Of a DNA stretch of 64,000 nucleotides, positions 48,310 through 57,599 are shown one piece after another. A program made the position numbers and the translations under genes. The notes below the pieces were generated by a model. The model searched no databases. It was not told where the DNA came from and saw nothing but the letters and a program-made list of their open reading frames with translations. Source of the stretch: JADJOM01 sp046327715 (GTDB lineage: Bacteria; Gemmatimonadota; Gemmatimonadetes; Gemmatimonadales; GWC2-71-9); contig JAXLXY010000008.1 of the NCBI GenBank assembly GCA_046327715.1, forward strand, positions 124,001 through 188,000, given 5' to 3'. Within the stretch, counting starts at the first letter, position 1. Each line of letters starts with the position of its first letter.

Positions 48310-49440
48310 ATGGAATCAGTCATCAAGCTCGAGCATGTCCAGAAGCGCTTCGGCGACTACATCGCCGTGCATGAGGCGCACTTCGACATCGGCAAGGGCG
48401 AGTTCTTCTCGATGCTCGGTCCCTCCGGCTGCGGCAAGACGACCACGCTCCGCATGATCGCCGGGTTCGAGCAGCCCGACTCCGGGCAGATCCTGCTCGA
48501 GGGGCAGGACGTCTCGCGGGTGCCGCCGTACCGCCGCAACGTGAACACCGTCTTCCAGCACTACGCGCTGTTCCCCCACATGACCGTCCGCGACAACGTC
48601 GCGTTCGGCCCCCGGTGCAAGAAGCTCCCCGAGCCGGAGGTCCAGAAGCGGGTGACGGAGCTGCTCACGGTGACCCGGCTGGCGCAGTTCGCGGAGCGGA
48701 AGCCGGCCCAGCTCTCCGGCGGGCAGCAGCAGCGGGTGGCGCTGGCGCGTGCGCTGGTGAACTACCCGAGCGCCCTCCTCCTGGATGAGCCGCTGGGCGC
48801 CCTCGACCTCAAGCTGCGGCAGGCGATGCAGATCGAGCTCAAGCGGATCCAGCGCGAGGTGGGGATCACGTTCATCTACGTGACCCACGACCAGGAGGAG
48901 GCCCTCACGATGTCGGACCGCATCGCGGTCATGAACGAGGGCCGGGTGGAGCAGATCGGGACCCCGGAGGAGATCTACCACTGGCCGACCACGGTCTTCG
49001 TGGCCGGGTTCATCGGCGTGGCCAACCTGCTTCCCGCGAAGGTGGTGGGGCTGATGGACCAGCAGGCGGTGGTCACGCTCGCCGGCGACCAGCGCGCCGA
49101 GGCCGCCGCCCCGACCTGGGCCGCCAAGCCCGGGAGTGACTGCACCCTCATGGTCCGGCCGGAGCGGCTGCACCTCTCCGACGCCGGCCCGGGGATCAGC
49201 GCCACCCTCACCGCCGCGGTCTTCCAGGGCCCGGTGGTGCGCTGCGTGCTCAAGACCTCCGACGGGGTCGAGGTCATCGCCCACGTCGGCTCGGAGGGCC
49301 CCCGCCCCACCCTGGAGACCGGCCGCAGCTACCGGCTGGCCTGGGACGCCGCGGCGGCGCGACTGCTCCCCCGCTCCCGCACCAACGTGCAGCTCGATCC
49401 CGACAACCGCACCACGCTCGACCTTGCCGGCAGCCGTTAG
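48310..49440 (+). CDS. potA: Spermidine/putrescine-type ABC transporter ATPase
   Basis: 376 aa. Walker A GPSGCGKTT, Q-loop VFQHYALFPHMTV, signature LSGGQQQRVALARAL, Walker B ALLLDEPLGALD, switch His YVTHDQEEALTMSDRI. The C-terminal OB-like domain (RPERLHLSDAGPG) is typical of PotA/TOBE proteins. First of four genes in one direction (potA-potD-potB-potC). Drives import of polyamines. The PotA family also serves iron and thiamine, but the other subunits match polyamine transporters. Confidence 0.93.
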   Translation: MESVIKLEHVQKRFGDYIAVHEAHFDIGKGEFFSMLGPSGCGKTTTLRMIAGFEQPDSGQILLEGQDVSRVPPYRRNVNTVFQHYALFPHMTVRDNVAFGPRCKKLPEPEVQKRVTELLTVTRLAQFAERKPAQLSGGQQQRVALARALVNYPSALLLDEPLGALDLKLRQAMQIELKRIQREVGITFIYVTHDQEEALTMSDRIAVMNEGRVEQIGTPEEIYHWPTTVFVAGFIGVANLLPAKVVGLMDQQAVVTLAGDQRAEAAAPTWAAKPGSDCTLMVRPERLHLSDAGPGISATLTAAVFQGPVVRCVLKTSDGVEVIAHVGSEGPRPTLETGRSYRLAWDAAAARLLPRSRTNVQLDPDNRTTLDLAGSR

Positions 49441-49470
49441 ACCCGACCTTCCCACGCCCGGGGATTCACC

Positions 49471-50643
49471 ATGAAGAAGCGTGACACGTACAGCGAGCAG
49501 GAACTCAAGGCCATGGTCCACCGCGCCCTCTCCCGGCGCCAGTTCCTCGGCCGGACCGCCTTGGCCGCCGGCGGGCTGACGCTCGGCAGCGCATTCCTGA
49601 ACGCATGCAAGGGCAAGGAAGGCGGGGAGCAGGCCGCCGCGGCGGCCAAGACGGTCCGGATCTCCAACTGGCCGCTCTACATCGACCAGAAGACCGTGGC
49701 CGACTTCGAGGCGGCGACCGGGATCACGGCGGTCTACACCGAGGACGTCAACGACAACAACGAGTTCTTCGCCAAGATCGACGAGCCGCTCAAGCGCGGG
49801 CAGAGCATCGACCGCGACATCATCGTGCTCACCGACTGGATGGCGGGCCGGCTGATCAAGATGGGCTACACCCAGCCGATCCCGGCCGACAAGTTCCCCA
49901 ACAAGGCCAACCTGGTCGACGGGCTCACCAACGTCGGCTTCGACCCGGGCCGGGCGCACAGCGTGCCGTGGATGTCGGGGATGTCGGGCATCGGGTACAA
50001 CCCCAAGGTCACCGGCCGGGAGCTCACCAGCGTCGCCGACCTCTTCGACCCGAAGTTCAAGGGCAAGGTCACGATGCTCACCGAGATGCGCGACACCCTC
50101 GGCCTCATCCTGCTGGGCGAGGGCAAGGACCCCACCGCCTGCAGCATCGAGGACGCCAGGCTGGCCTGCGCCAAGATCAAGCAATACCGCGAGAACGGGC
50201 ACATCCGCGGCTTCACCGGCAATGACTACGCCGAGGACCTCGCGGCCGGGAACATCGCGGTGGCGGTGGCCTGGTCAGGCGACATCCAGGGCCTGGCGGC
50301 GGACAACCCGGACCTGCGGTGGATCGCGCCGAAGGAAGGCGCCATGCTCTACTCCGACAACATGATGATCCCCAAGACGTCCGACCGGCCGGAGCTGGCG
50401 GCGGCGTTCATGGACTACTGCTACACCCCGGCCCACTCGGCGCAGATCATCGCCGCGGCACCGTACCTCTCGCCGGTCAAGGGCACCGCCGAGGAGCTGG
50501 CCAAGATCGCGCCGGCCCTCGCGAGCAGCCCGCTGGTCAACGTCCCCGCCGACGTGACCGCGCGGCTCAAGGTGTTCAAGTGGCTGGAGGACGCCGAGGA
50601 CCAGGAGTTCAACCGGCTCTTCCAGGACGCGATCGGGGCATAG
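49471..50643 (+). CDS. potD: Spermidine/putrescine-type ABC binding protein (Tat lipoprotein)
   Basis: 390 aa. Twin-arginine signal SRRQFLGRTALAAGGLTLGSAFLNAC with lipobox Cys at about residue 46. The mature part is a PotD/PotF-type binding protein: VRISNWPLYIDQKTVADFEAATGI, YTEDVNDNNEFFAKI, VPWMSGMSGIGYNPK and TMLTEMRDTLGLILL. It captures a polyamine-like substrate. Substrate identity not fixed. Export as a folded protein by Tat is consistent with the RR motif. Located between potA and potB, spacing 30 and 9 bp. Confidence 0.92.
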   Translation: MKKRDTYSEQELKAMVHRALSRRQFLGRTALAAGGLTLGSAFLNACKGKEGGEQAAAAAKTVRISNWPLYIDQKTVADFEAATGITAVYTEDVNDNNEFFAKIDEPLKRGQSIDRDIIVLTDWMAGRLIKMGYTQPIPADKFPNKANLVDGLTNVGFDPGRAHSVPWMSGMSGIGYNPKVTGRELTSVADLFDPKFKGKVTMLTEMRDTLGLILLGEGKDPTACSIEDARLACAKIKQYRENGHIRGFTGNDYAEDLAAGNIAVAVAWSGDIQGLAADNPDLRWIAPKEGAMLYSDNMMIPKTSDRPELAAAFMDYCYTPAHSAQIIAAAPYLSPVKGTAEELAKIAPALASSPLVNVPADVTARLKVFKWLEDAEDQEFNRLFQDAIGA

Positions 50644-50652
50644 GCAGACCAC

Positions 50653-51498
50653 ATGGCCGGCACCGCCGCCGGGGGCAGTCGACGCAACCCGATCGCCCCC
50701 TACCTGCTCGTGGCGCCAGGAATCCTCTGGCTCATCGCGTTCTACGTGATCCCCACGCTGACCCTCGCCCGGACCTCGGTGGGCCCGGAGGGGGCGGCGT
50801 GGTATGACGGCTACCAGCGCGCGTTCACCGACTACGGCGTGCACCTGGGGCGGTCCTTCGGGTACGCGTTCGTGGCCACCGTGGTCTGCGTGCTGCTCGG
50901 CTACCCCCTGGCCTACGTGATCGCCTTCCGTTCCGGGCGCTACAAGAACTTCCTCCTCGGGCTCGTCATCCTGCCCTTCTTCACCACCTTCCTGGTGCGC
51001 ACCTTCGCCTGGAAGACGATCCTCAATGACGGCGGGATCGTGGTGCAGACCCTGGCCACCCTGCACCTCCTCCCCGAGGAGGGGCGGCTGCTCAACACGA
51101 TCTGGGCGGTGATCGGCGGCCTGAGCTACAACTTCCTGCCCTTCACCATCCTGCCGATCTACGTGAGCCTCGAGAAGATCGACCGGCGGCTCACCGAGGC
51201 CGCCAACGACCTGTACTGCAACGCCGGCCAGGCCTTCCGCAAGGTGGTGCTGCCCCTCTCGATGCCGGGGGTGCTGGCGGGGAGCATGCTGACGTTCATT
51301 CCCGCCACCGGGGACTTCATCAACGCCGAGCTGCTCGGCAGCCCCAACCAGAAGATGCTGGGCTCCGTGATCCAGGGGCAGTTCCTGCAGGTGCGCGACT
51401 ACCCCCTGGCGGCGTCGCTCAGCTTCGTGCTGATGGTGATCATCACCGCCATGGTGCTGGTGTACGCCCGGGCCCTCGGCACCGAGGACCTGGCCTGA
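50653..51498 (+). CDS. potB: ABC transporter permease PotB type
   Basis: 281 aa, six membrane helices. EAA loop DRRLTEAANDLYCNAGQAFRKVVLPLSMPG. LVRTFAWKTILNDGGIV and NFLPFTILPIYVSLEKI are PotB/PotH features. Forms the channel with PotC. ATG 50653 starts 9 bp after potD; the stop overlaps potC by one base. Confidence 0.93.
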   Translation: MAGTAAGGSRRNPIAPYLLVAPGILWLIAFYVIPTLTLARTSVGPEGAAWYDGYQRAFTDYGVHLGRSFGYAFVATVVCVLLGYPLAYVIAFRSGRYKNFLLGLVILPFFTTFLVRTFAWKTILNDGGIVVQTLATLHLLPEEGRLLNTIWAVIGGLSYNFLPFTILPIYVSLEKIDRRLTEAANDLYCNAGQAFRKVVLPLSMPGVLAGSMLTFIPATGDFINAELLGSPNQKMLGSVIQGQFLQVRDYPLAASLSFVLMVIITAMVLVYARALGTEDLA

Positions 51499-52316
51499 TG
51501 GCGCGCACCGGGCCGGTGGGTTCGCGCTGGACCGGGCGGCTGCTCGACCTCTATGCCGCACTGGTGCTGCTCTACCTGTTCCTGCCGATCTTCGTGATCG
51601 TCTCGTACAGCTTCAACAAGCCGGACGGGAAGTTCAACTTCGTCTGGAAGTCGTTCTCCCTCGACGCCTGGCGGGACCCGTTCCTGTACCCCGCCCTGGT
51701 CGACGCGATGCAGCTCTCGCTCAAGGTGGCGGCGGCCTCGACCACGGTGTCGCTGCTGTTCGGCTCGCTGATCGCGCTGGCGTTGTGCCGCTACACCTGG
51801 AAGGGGGCCGGGCCCATCAACCTCCTGCTGGTGCTCCCCCTCACCACGCCCGAGGTGGTGCTGGGCTCCTCGCTGCTGTCGCTGTTTCTCACCAGCAACG
51901 TGCAGACGGGCTTCTGGACCGTGGTCATCGCCCACATCATGTTCTCCGTGAGCTACGTGGCCCTCACGGTCAAGGCACGCATCCGGGGCTTCGACTGGAC
52001 CCTCGAGGAGGCCGCCATGGACCTCGGGGCCAGCCCGTTCCGGACGGTCATGAAGGTGACCCTGCCCCTGATCGCGCCGGGCATCGCGGCGGCCGGCATG
52101 CTCTCGTTCGCGCTCTCGCTCGACGACTTCATCATCACGCTTTTCAACGCCGGCAACCAGGTCACCTACCCGCTGTACGTCTACGGTGCACGCCGGGCGG
52201 CCTTCCCGCCGCAGATCAACGTGCTGGCCACCACCATCCTGGTGGGCAGCCTGATCCTGCTCGGAATCACGGTCCTGTGGCAGAACCGGACCATGAAGGA
52301 AGCGCTGACAAAGTAG
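51498..52316 (+). CDS. potC: ABC transporter permease PotC type
   Basis: 272 aa, six membrane helices. VSYSFNKPDGKFNFVWKSFSLDAW start and EAA loop DWTLEEAAMDLGASPFRTVMKVTLPLIAPG, followed by LSFALSLDDFIITLFNAGNQV, are PotC/PotI signatures. Partner of PotB; ATGA-type start overlaps the potB stop by one base. Ends the operon; a perfect 16-bp hairpin follows. Confidence 0.93.
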   Translation: MARTGPVGSRWTGRLLDLYAALVLLYLFLPIFVIVSYSFNKPDGKFNFVWKSFSLDAWRDPFLYPALVDAMQLSLKVAAASTTVSLLFGSLIALALCRYTWKGAGPINLLLVLPLTTPEVVLGSSLLSLFLTSNVQTGFWTVVIAHIMFSVSYVALTVKARIRGFDWTLEEAAMDLGASPFRTVMKVTLPLIAPGIAAAGMLSFALSLDDFIITLFNAGNQVTYPLYVYGARRAAFPPQINVLATTILVGSLILLGITVLWQNRTMKEALTK

Positions 52317-52333
52317 GCGGCTCGGCGGCTCGG
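52317..52333. repeat. Octamer tandem repeat directly after potC
   Basis: GCGGCTCG repeated twice (GCGGCTCGGCGGCTCG) starting right after the stop codon, with an inverse copy CGAGCCGCCGAGCC at 52395-52410. It encloses the inner hairpin at 52348-52381. Confidence 0.75.
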
Positions 52334-52347
52334 GAGCATGAACGTCC

Positions 52348-52381
52348 GACGGCCCCCCGGTGCAGGCACCGGGGGGCCGTC
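52348..52381. terminator. 16-bp perfect hairpin between potC and the hydroxylase gene
   Basis: Arms GACGGCCCCCCGGTGC and GCACCGGGGGGCCGTC with two bases between. No T-run; it lies between convergent genes, so a bidirectional stop is inferred. Confidence 0.65.
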
Positions 52382-52412
52382 GTCCGGACGAGACATCGAG
52401 CCGCCGAGCCCG

Positions 52413-54569
52413 CTAGCCCGCCACCGGCAGCCGCCGCACCCGCGTGCCCGTGAGCTGGAACATCGCGTTCGCCACCGCCGGGGCGAGCGGCGGGGTGCCT
52501 GGCTCGCCGACGCCGGTCGGCGGTTCCGTCGAGGGAACGATGTGCACCTCGACCACCGGCATCTCGGGGAGCCGGAGGACCCGGTAGGTGTCGAAGTTCC
52601 CCTGATCCACCATCCCGTCCTTGAGCGTCACGGCGCCGTGCAGCATCGCGGAGAGGCCGTAGGCGATACTGCTCTCCATCTGCATCCGGATCACGTCGGG
52701 GTTGACCGCGACCCCGCAGTCCACCGCGCAGACCACCCGGTGCACCCGCGCCGCGCCATCCTCGAGGGAGACCTCCGCCACCTCCGCCACGAAGCTGCCG
52801 AACGACTGGTGCACCGCCACCCCGCGCGCCCGCCCCGCCGGGAGGGGCGTGCCCCAGCCCGCCTTCTCGGCCGCCAGGGTGAGCGCCCCGAGGTGCCGCG
52901 GTGAGCCGCCCAGGTGCGCCGTGCGGAACGCCACCGGATCCTGGCCGGCCAGGGCGGCCAGCTCATCCATCATGGTCTCCATGACGAAGGCGGTGTGGGT
53001 GTGGCCCACCGACCGCCACCACTGGATCGGGACCCCGAGCGTGGTGGTGTGGAGCTCCACCTGGAAGTTGGGGATGGCGTACCCCGTGTCGGTGATCCCC
53101 TCGACCGAGGTGGGGTCGATGCCCTTCTGGATGAAGCCCTCGAAGGCGCTCCCCTTCATGATGGACTGCCCCACCACCCGGTGGTGCCAGGCGGCTGCGC
53201 GTCCGTCGCCGCCCAGCGCCGCCCGCACCGCGTGCACGTACATGGGCCGGTAATAGCCGGCGCGCATGTCGTCCTCGCGGGTCCAGACCATCTTCACCGG
53301 CACCCGCCCCTCGATGGCCTTCGCGATCGTCACCGCCTCGACCACGTAGTCGGCCTGCGGGTTGGCGCGGCGCCCGAAGCTCCCGCCGGCGAACTGCATG
53401 TGAATCTTTACCTGCTCGGGCTTGAGGCCGGTGACCGCGGCGACCGCCATCTGGTCGGGCGTGTGGAACTGCTCGCCGTTCCAGATCTCGCACCCGTCGG
53501 CGGAGAGCTGCACCACGCAGTTGAGCGGCTCCATGCAGGCATGGGCCAGGAAGGGCACCTCGTACACCGCCTCCACCAGGCGGTCCCCGCGCACGGCGGC
53601 GGCACCCTGGCCCTCTTTGCGCGCGATGGCGCCCGGCCGGGCGGCCAGCGCGCGATACTCGGCGAAGAGCGCCGGGGTGCTGCCACGGAACGCGCGGCTC
53701 TCATCCCAGTCGATGACCAGCTTCTCCCGCCCCTGCCGCGCTGCCCAGAACCCCTCGGCCAGGACGGCCACGCCGGTGGGGATCTGCACCACGTCCTTGA
53801 CGCCCGGGACCGCCTTCGCGGCCGTGGCGTCGAAGCCGCGGACGGTGGCCCCGAAGCGCGGCGGCCGGGCCACCACCGCCGTCAGCATCCCCGGCAGCGA
53901 CACGTCCTGGGTGAACATGGCCCGGCCGGTGACCTTGGCGCGCGCATCCACACGCGGGGCGCTCTTGCCGATCAGGCGGAAGCTGGCGGGGTCCTTGGGC
54001 GGCACCTGCTCCGGCACCGGGAGTGCCGCCGCCGCGCGGGCCACCTGACCGTAGCCCAGCCGCTTCCCGTTGGCGGGGTTGGTGATCACCCCGTTCTCGG
54101 TGGTCAGGCCGGCCGGGTCCACCTTCCACTCCGCCGCCGCAGCGGCCACCAGCATGGCCCGGGCGGTGGCGCCGGCGGCGCGCAGCTGCGGCCACGAGTT
54201 CGCGATCGAGGTGCTCCCCCCGGTGCCCTGCACCCCGAAGGCGAGGTTGGCGTACTTCGCCGCGTCGGCAGGTGCCCCTTCCACCCGGACCCGGTTCCAG
54301 TCCGCGTCGAGCTCCTCCGCGACGATGGTGGCGAGTCCGGTATAGGATCCCTGGCCCATCTCCAGGTGCTTCGCGATCACCGTCACCCACCCCTGTTCGT
54401 CCACCCGCACGAAGGCGTTGGGCAGGAACACCGGCTCGCCGGGAGCCGCGGACGTGGCCTCCCCGGACGGGCCGCACCCCTCGAGGGAGACCGCGAGGGT
54501 GAGACCCGCACCCGCCACCGCGCTCACCCGGAGGAACTCGCGCCGGGACACCTGGGGCATGATGGCCAT
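52413..54569 (-). CDS. Molybdenum hydroxylase large subunit (isoquinoline 1-oxidoreductase beta-like), Tat-exported
   Basis: 718 aa. Tat signal SRREFLRVSAVAGAGLTLAVSLEGCG. Aldehyde-oxidase/xanthine-dehydrogenase landmarks: EMGQGSYTGLATIVAEELD, FGVQGTGGSTSIANSW, GGSFGRRANPQADYVVEA and the active-site Glu in TGVGEPGTPPLAPAVANA. It carries the molybdenum cofactor and oxidises a heterocycle or aldehyde in the periplasm. Stop of iorA-like subunit lies 3 bp before its start. No cytochrome c or FAD subunit is adjacent, so the electron path is open. Substrate unknown. Confidence 0.88.
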   Translation of the reverse strand: MAIMPQVSRREFLRVSAVAGAGLTLAVSLEGCGPSGEATSAAPGEPVFLPNAFVRVDEQGWVTVIAKHLEMGQGSYTGLATIVAEELDADWNRVRVEGAPADAAKYANLAFGVQGTGGSTSIANSWPQLRAAGATARAMLVAAAAAEWKVDPAGLTTENGVITNPANGKRLGYGQVARAAAALPVPEQVPPKDPASFRLIGKSAPRVDARAKVTGRAMFTQDVSLPGMLTAVVARPPRFGATVRGFDATAAKAVPGVKDVVQIPTGVAVLAEGFWAARQGREKLVIDWDESRAFRGSTPALFAEYRALAARPGAIARKEGQGAAAVRGDRLVEAVYEVPFLAHACMEPLNCVVQLSADGCEIWNGEQFHTPDQMAVAAVTGLKPEQVKIHMQFAGGSFGRRANPQADYVVEAVTIAKAIEGRVPVKMVWTREDDMRAGYYRPMYVHAVRAALGGDGRAAAWHHRVVGQSIMKGSAFEGFIQKGIDPTSVEGITDTGYAIPNFQVELHTTTLGVPIQWWRSVGHTHTAFVMETMMDELAALAGQDPVAFRTAHLGGSPRHLGALTLAAEKAGWGTPLPAGRARGVAVHQSFGSFVAEVAEVSLEDGAARVHRVVCAVDCGVAVNPDVIRMQMESSIAYGLSAMLHGAVTLKDGMVDQGNFDTYRVLRLPEMPVVEVHIVPSTEPPTGVGEPGTPPLAPAVANAMFQLTGTRVRRLPVAG

Positions 54570-54572
54570 GGC

Positions 54573-55022
54573 TCAGCCCTCCGCCGCGCGGTGGATCGCC
54601 GCGCGGATACGCTGGTAGGTGCCGCAGCGGCAGATGTTGCCCGCCATGGCCGCATCGATGTCGGCGTCCGAGGGTTTCGGCGTCTGGCTGAGCAGCGCAG
54701 CCGCCTGCATGATCTGCCCCGACTGGCAGTAGCCGCACTGCGGCACCTGCTCCGCCACCCAGGCCTGCTGCAGCGGGTGGCTGCCGTCGGCCGAGAGGCC
54801 CTCGATGGTGGTGATCTTCTTCCCGGCGGCGGCGCTCACCGGGGTGGAGCAGCTGCGGATGGCCTGGCCGTCGAGGTGCACGGTACAGGCGCCGCACTGG
54901 GCCATGCCGCAGCCGTACTTGGTGCCGGTGAGCGCGAGGGTGTCGCGCAGCACCCAGAGCAGGGGCGTGTCGGGCGCCACATCGACCGGATGCGGCTTGC
55001 CGTTGACGGTCAGTTCGATCAC
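54573..55022 (-). CDS. 2Fe-2S subunit of molybdenum hydroxylase (IorA-like)
   Basis: 149 aa. Two 2Fe-2S clusters: plant-type ligands Cys38, Cys43, Cys46, Cys58 (GCGMAQCGACTVHLDG) and C-terminal ligands Cys96, Cys99, Cys131, Cys133 (QCGYCQSGQIMQAAALL, NICRCGTYQRIRAAI). It passes electrons from the molybdenum subunit. No signal peptide, so it is presumably carried out with the Tat-exported large subunit. ATG 55022 follows the AT-poor leader; the start is typical (MIELTVNGKPHPVDV). Confidence 0.93.
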   Translation of the reverse strand: MIELTVNGKPHPVDVAPDTPLLWVLRDTLALTGTKYGCGMAQCGACTVHLDGQAIRSCSTPVSAAAGKKITTIEGLSADGSHPLQQAWVAEQVPQCGYCQSGQIMQAAALLSQTPKPSDADIDAAMAGNICRCGTYQRIRAAIHRAAEG

Positions 55023-55207
55023 GGTGCAGGGTCTCGGATGGGGGTCGGGCCGGCTGAGGGAGATGTTGCAGGATGGGCACGTTGGCCGGAAGGGTCAAGG
55101 CTGACGGCGCGATCGTGACGCCCGTGAACGGCCGGGGGTGACCTTTCCGGTCCCGGGACCTATTGTAGGGGAGGTCGTTCCCTCCGACCCCAACCTTGGA
55201 CACGGCC

Positions 55208-56614
55208 ATGGCGCCCTCCCGTGCCGCCGGTCTCCTGCCACTCGCCCTGCTCCTGCTCGGTGCCGCGCCCCTCCGCGCCCAGGACGCGGGAACGACGGCC
55301 ATCGTGGGCGCGACCCTCTGGGACGGCACCGGCGCACCGGGCCTCACCGACGCGGTGGTGCTGGTCGCCGGGGACGCGGTGCGCTGCGCGGGGCGGCGGT
55401 CCGACTGCCCGATCCCGGCGGGGGCGCGCGTGGTGGATGCCACCGGGGGGTTCCTGATCCCGGGGCTGATCGACACCCACGTCCACCTGCTCTTCCGCCC
55501 CAGCGGCGTCACCGACACCTCGATCCGCTCCGACCTCCACGACCTGCTGGCCCGGGGCGTGACGGCGGTCCGCGACATGGGCAACAACCCGGCGCGGCTG
55601 CTCGAGGCCGTCGCCGCCGCGGCCCCCGCCCCGCGGGTGTTCGCGATGCAGCTCGTCGCCGGCATCCATTTCTTCTCGCCCGAGACCGAGCGGCGCCCCG
55701 ACGGCAACGTCGTGCGCCACGCGCCCGCCTCCGGCGGCATGCGGCAGCTCGGCTGGTATCCCATCATGTTCCCCCCGGCCGGCGATGCGGAGGGTGTGGT
55801 TCGCACGGCCCTCGAGGCGGGTGCGATCGGCCTCAAGCTCTACCAGGACCTCGACTCCGCCCAGGTGGCGCGGCTGGTGACGGCCGCGCATGCCCGCGGC
55901 CTGCCGGTCTGGGGGCACGGCTGGGTGCAGCCGGCCAACGTCCGGGAACAGTCCCAGGCCGGGCAGGATGGCGTGGTGCACGCCGCCGGGCTCGCCGGCG
56001 AGCTCATCGCGCACGACACCCGCGACACCCTGCGGACCAGCACCTCCCTGCTGCAGGTGACCGCCGACTCGGCCCAGACCGCCGAGGCGGCCCGCCGGCC
56101 GGCGGTGCTCGCCACGCTCGACACCCTGGCGGCGCACGGCACCTTCCTCGAGCCCACGCTCCACGCCACCCTGCTCTCCGCGGAGCGCGCGGGGCGGAGC
56201 CGCCGCCGCACCCAGGCGCTCCCCGACCGCTACGCCATCGCGGCGAGCGTCTTTGGAATGGAAGTCACCCGGCAGGCGGCCCTCCGCGGGGTGCGCCTGA
56301 CCGCCGGCACCGACCACGTGGCCTACGGCCCCGCGGGTGAGCGGGCCCAGCTCGAGGTCGAGCTGCGGCTGTTCGTGGATTCGGTGGGGATGACGCCGGC
56401 CCGGGCGCTGCTCGCCGCCACGCGGGACGCGGCGCTCGCCATCGGCCCGGCGGCCGAGCGGCTGGGCACCATCCAGCCGGGGAAGCTCGCGGACCTGGTG
56501 CTCTTCTCGGCGGACCCGCTCGCCGACATCCGGAACGTCGCGCGGGTGGAGTGGGTGATGCTGGGTGGGACGATCTACCGCCCGGACCGGCTGCGCTCCG
56601 GGGAGGGCCCGTAG
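55208..56614 (+). CDS. Exported amidohydrolase
   Basis: 468 aa. Signal peptide (MAPSRAAGLLPLALLLLGAAPLRAQ). Metal-dependent hydrolase signature: H91-V-H93 in LIDTHVHLL, likely carboxylated Lys210 in IGLKLYQDL, His in WGHGWVQP, and Asp in TAGTDHVAYG. The C-terminal part GTIQPGKLADLVLFSADPLADI is typical of imidazolonepropionase/prolidase-like amidohydrolases. Substrate unknown (a cyclic amide or dipeptide is likely for this family). ATG 55208 is preferred over a TTG four codons upstream. Single gene; a T-rich tail is not seen after it. Confidence 0.85.
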   Translation: MAPSRAAGLLPLALLLLGAAPLRAQDAGTTAIVGATLWDGTGAPGLTDAVVLVAGDAVRCAGRRSDCPIPAGARVVDATGGFLIPGLIDTHVHLLFRPSGVTDTSIRSDLHDLLARGVTAVRDMGNNPARLLEAVAAAAPAPRVFAMQLVAGIHFFSPETERRPDGNVVRHAPASGGMRQLGWYPIMFPPAGDAEGVVRTALEAGAIGLKLYQDLDSAQVARLVTAAHARGLPVWGHGWVQPANVREQSQAGQDGVVHAAGLAGELIAHDTRDTLRTSTSLLQVTADSAQTAEAARRPAVLATLDTLAAHGTFLEPTLHATLLSAERAGRSRRRTQALPDRYAIAASVFGMEVTRQAALRGVRLTAGTDHVAYGPAGERAQLEVELRLFVDSVGMTPARALLAATRDAALAIGPAAERLGTIQPGKLADLVLFSADPLADIRNVARVEWVMLGGTIYRPDRLRSGEGP

Positions 56615-56620
56615 CGGGCC

Positions 56621-57307
56621 TCAGCCAGGGCGCACCGGATCCACGGGGTGTTCATCTCCCTCTGAGCCGCCGGCGGCCGGCTGCTCCCGCCGCCACAACA
56701 CCCAGGAGTACACCACCGGGATCAGTCCCGCGACGAGCGCGCCACCGAGGGCGACGGCCCCCAGCGGTCGAGCGGCCAGCCCCCCCACCACGATGCACAC
56801 CCCGGCGATCATGAAGGTGACGGCCCCCAGCCGATGGGTCTTGCGCCACACCGTGTCGCTGCTGAGGGTCCACGGGGTCCGGATACCGATGAACCAGTTG
56901 GGTCGTATCCGGGTCATCAGGTTCCCGATGACGATGAACATTCCGCCGACACCGAGTGAGGCCACCAGGTTCATGTCGACCGACCAGCCGACGGCCTTGC
57001 CCAGGGTGAGCACGTGGATGACGGCGAGCAACACCATCGCTGCGTTGGCGATGGTCCAGTAGGTCGGCCCGTGCAGGGCGTAACTGGCCCGGCGGGGATC
57101 GATCCTGGGGAACACCGTGAAGAGCAGGCCGAGCCCCAGCCCGATGCCGGGACCGAGGAGCGACGCGACCAGCCGGGAAGACCATCCGTTGGGCTGGCCC
57201 TCGAAGTCGAAGTGCGTGGCGACTTCCGCCGGCAGCTGGGGATAGAGCCATACCGAGACCCCCGCGGCAACCAGCAATGCCACGAGGCCGGGCGCCAGTT
57301 TACGCAT
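56621..57307 (-). CDS. sdpI: SdpI-family membrane protein
   Basis: 228 aa, six hydrophobic segments. Features of SdpI/DUF1648: APGLVALLVAAGVSVWLYPQLPAEVATHFDFEGQPNGW and TRIRPNWFIGIRTPWTLSSDTVWRKTHRLGA, the last being the SdpI immunity-protein core. In Bacillus SdpI protects against SdpC and sequesters SdpR. Here no toxin gene is near. Its start overlaps the end of the SdpR-like gene by 8 bp, the same coupling as in the Bacillus pair. Confidence 0.9.
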   Translation of the reverse strand: MRKLAPGLVALLVAAGVSVWLYPQLPAEVATHFDFEGQPNGWSSRLVASLLGPGIGLGLGLLFTVFPRIDPRRASYALHGPTYWTIANAAMVLLAVIHVLTLGKAVGWSVDMNLVASLGVGGMFIVIGNLMTRIRPNWFIGIRTPWTLSSDTVWRKTHRLGAVTFMIAGVCIVVGGLAARPLGAVALGGALVAGLIPVVYSWVLWRREQPAAGGSEGDEHPVDPVRPG

Positions 57308-57590
57308 GATCGGCCTTCCGTTTCGGACCCTTCCTGGTCTGGGTCAGGGTGATCAGCTGCTGCAACAGGTCCTGGAACAGGGTGGTATTGAGCGAGTAGC
57401 GGATGAACTGGCCTTCGCGCTGGGCCAGGATCAGGCCCGCGTTCTTGAGCACGCCCAGGTGGTGCGAGACCGAGGCCCACGCGATGGGGAACTCGCCCGC
57501 GATCTCTCCGGCGGTCCGGTCGCGATCCCGGAGCAGGGCGAGGATCTGCCGCCGGGTCGGGTCCGCCAGTGCCTTGAAGCCGGTGTCCAT
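57300..57590 (-). CDS. ArsR/SdpR-type repressor
   Basis: 96 aa winged helix: TGFKALADPTRRQILALLRDRDRTAGEIA and WASVSHHLGVLKNAGLILAQREGQFIRYSLN. No metal-binding Cys pair is present, consistent with the SdpR branch that responds to a membrane partner. ATG 57590 begins MDTGFKALADPTRR; a longer reading from 57617 is possible. Probable self-repression through the palindrome at 57600. Partner is the SdpI-like gene downstream. Confidence 0.87.
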   Translation of the reverse strand: MDTGFKALADPTRRQILALLRDRDRTAGEIAGEFPIAWASVSHHLGVLKNAGLILAQREGQFIRYSLNTTLFQDLLQQLITLTQTRKGPKRKADHA

Positions 57591-57599
57591 GGGCGACCA

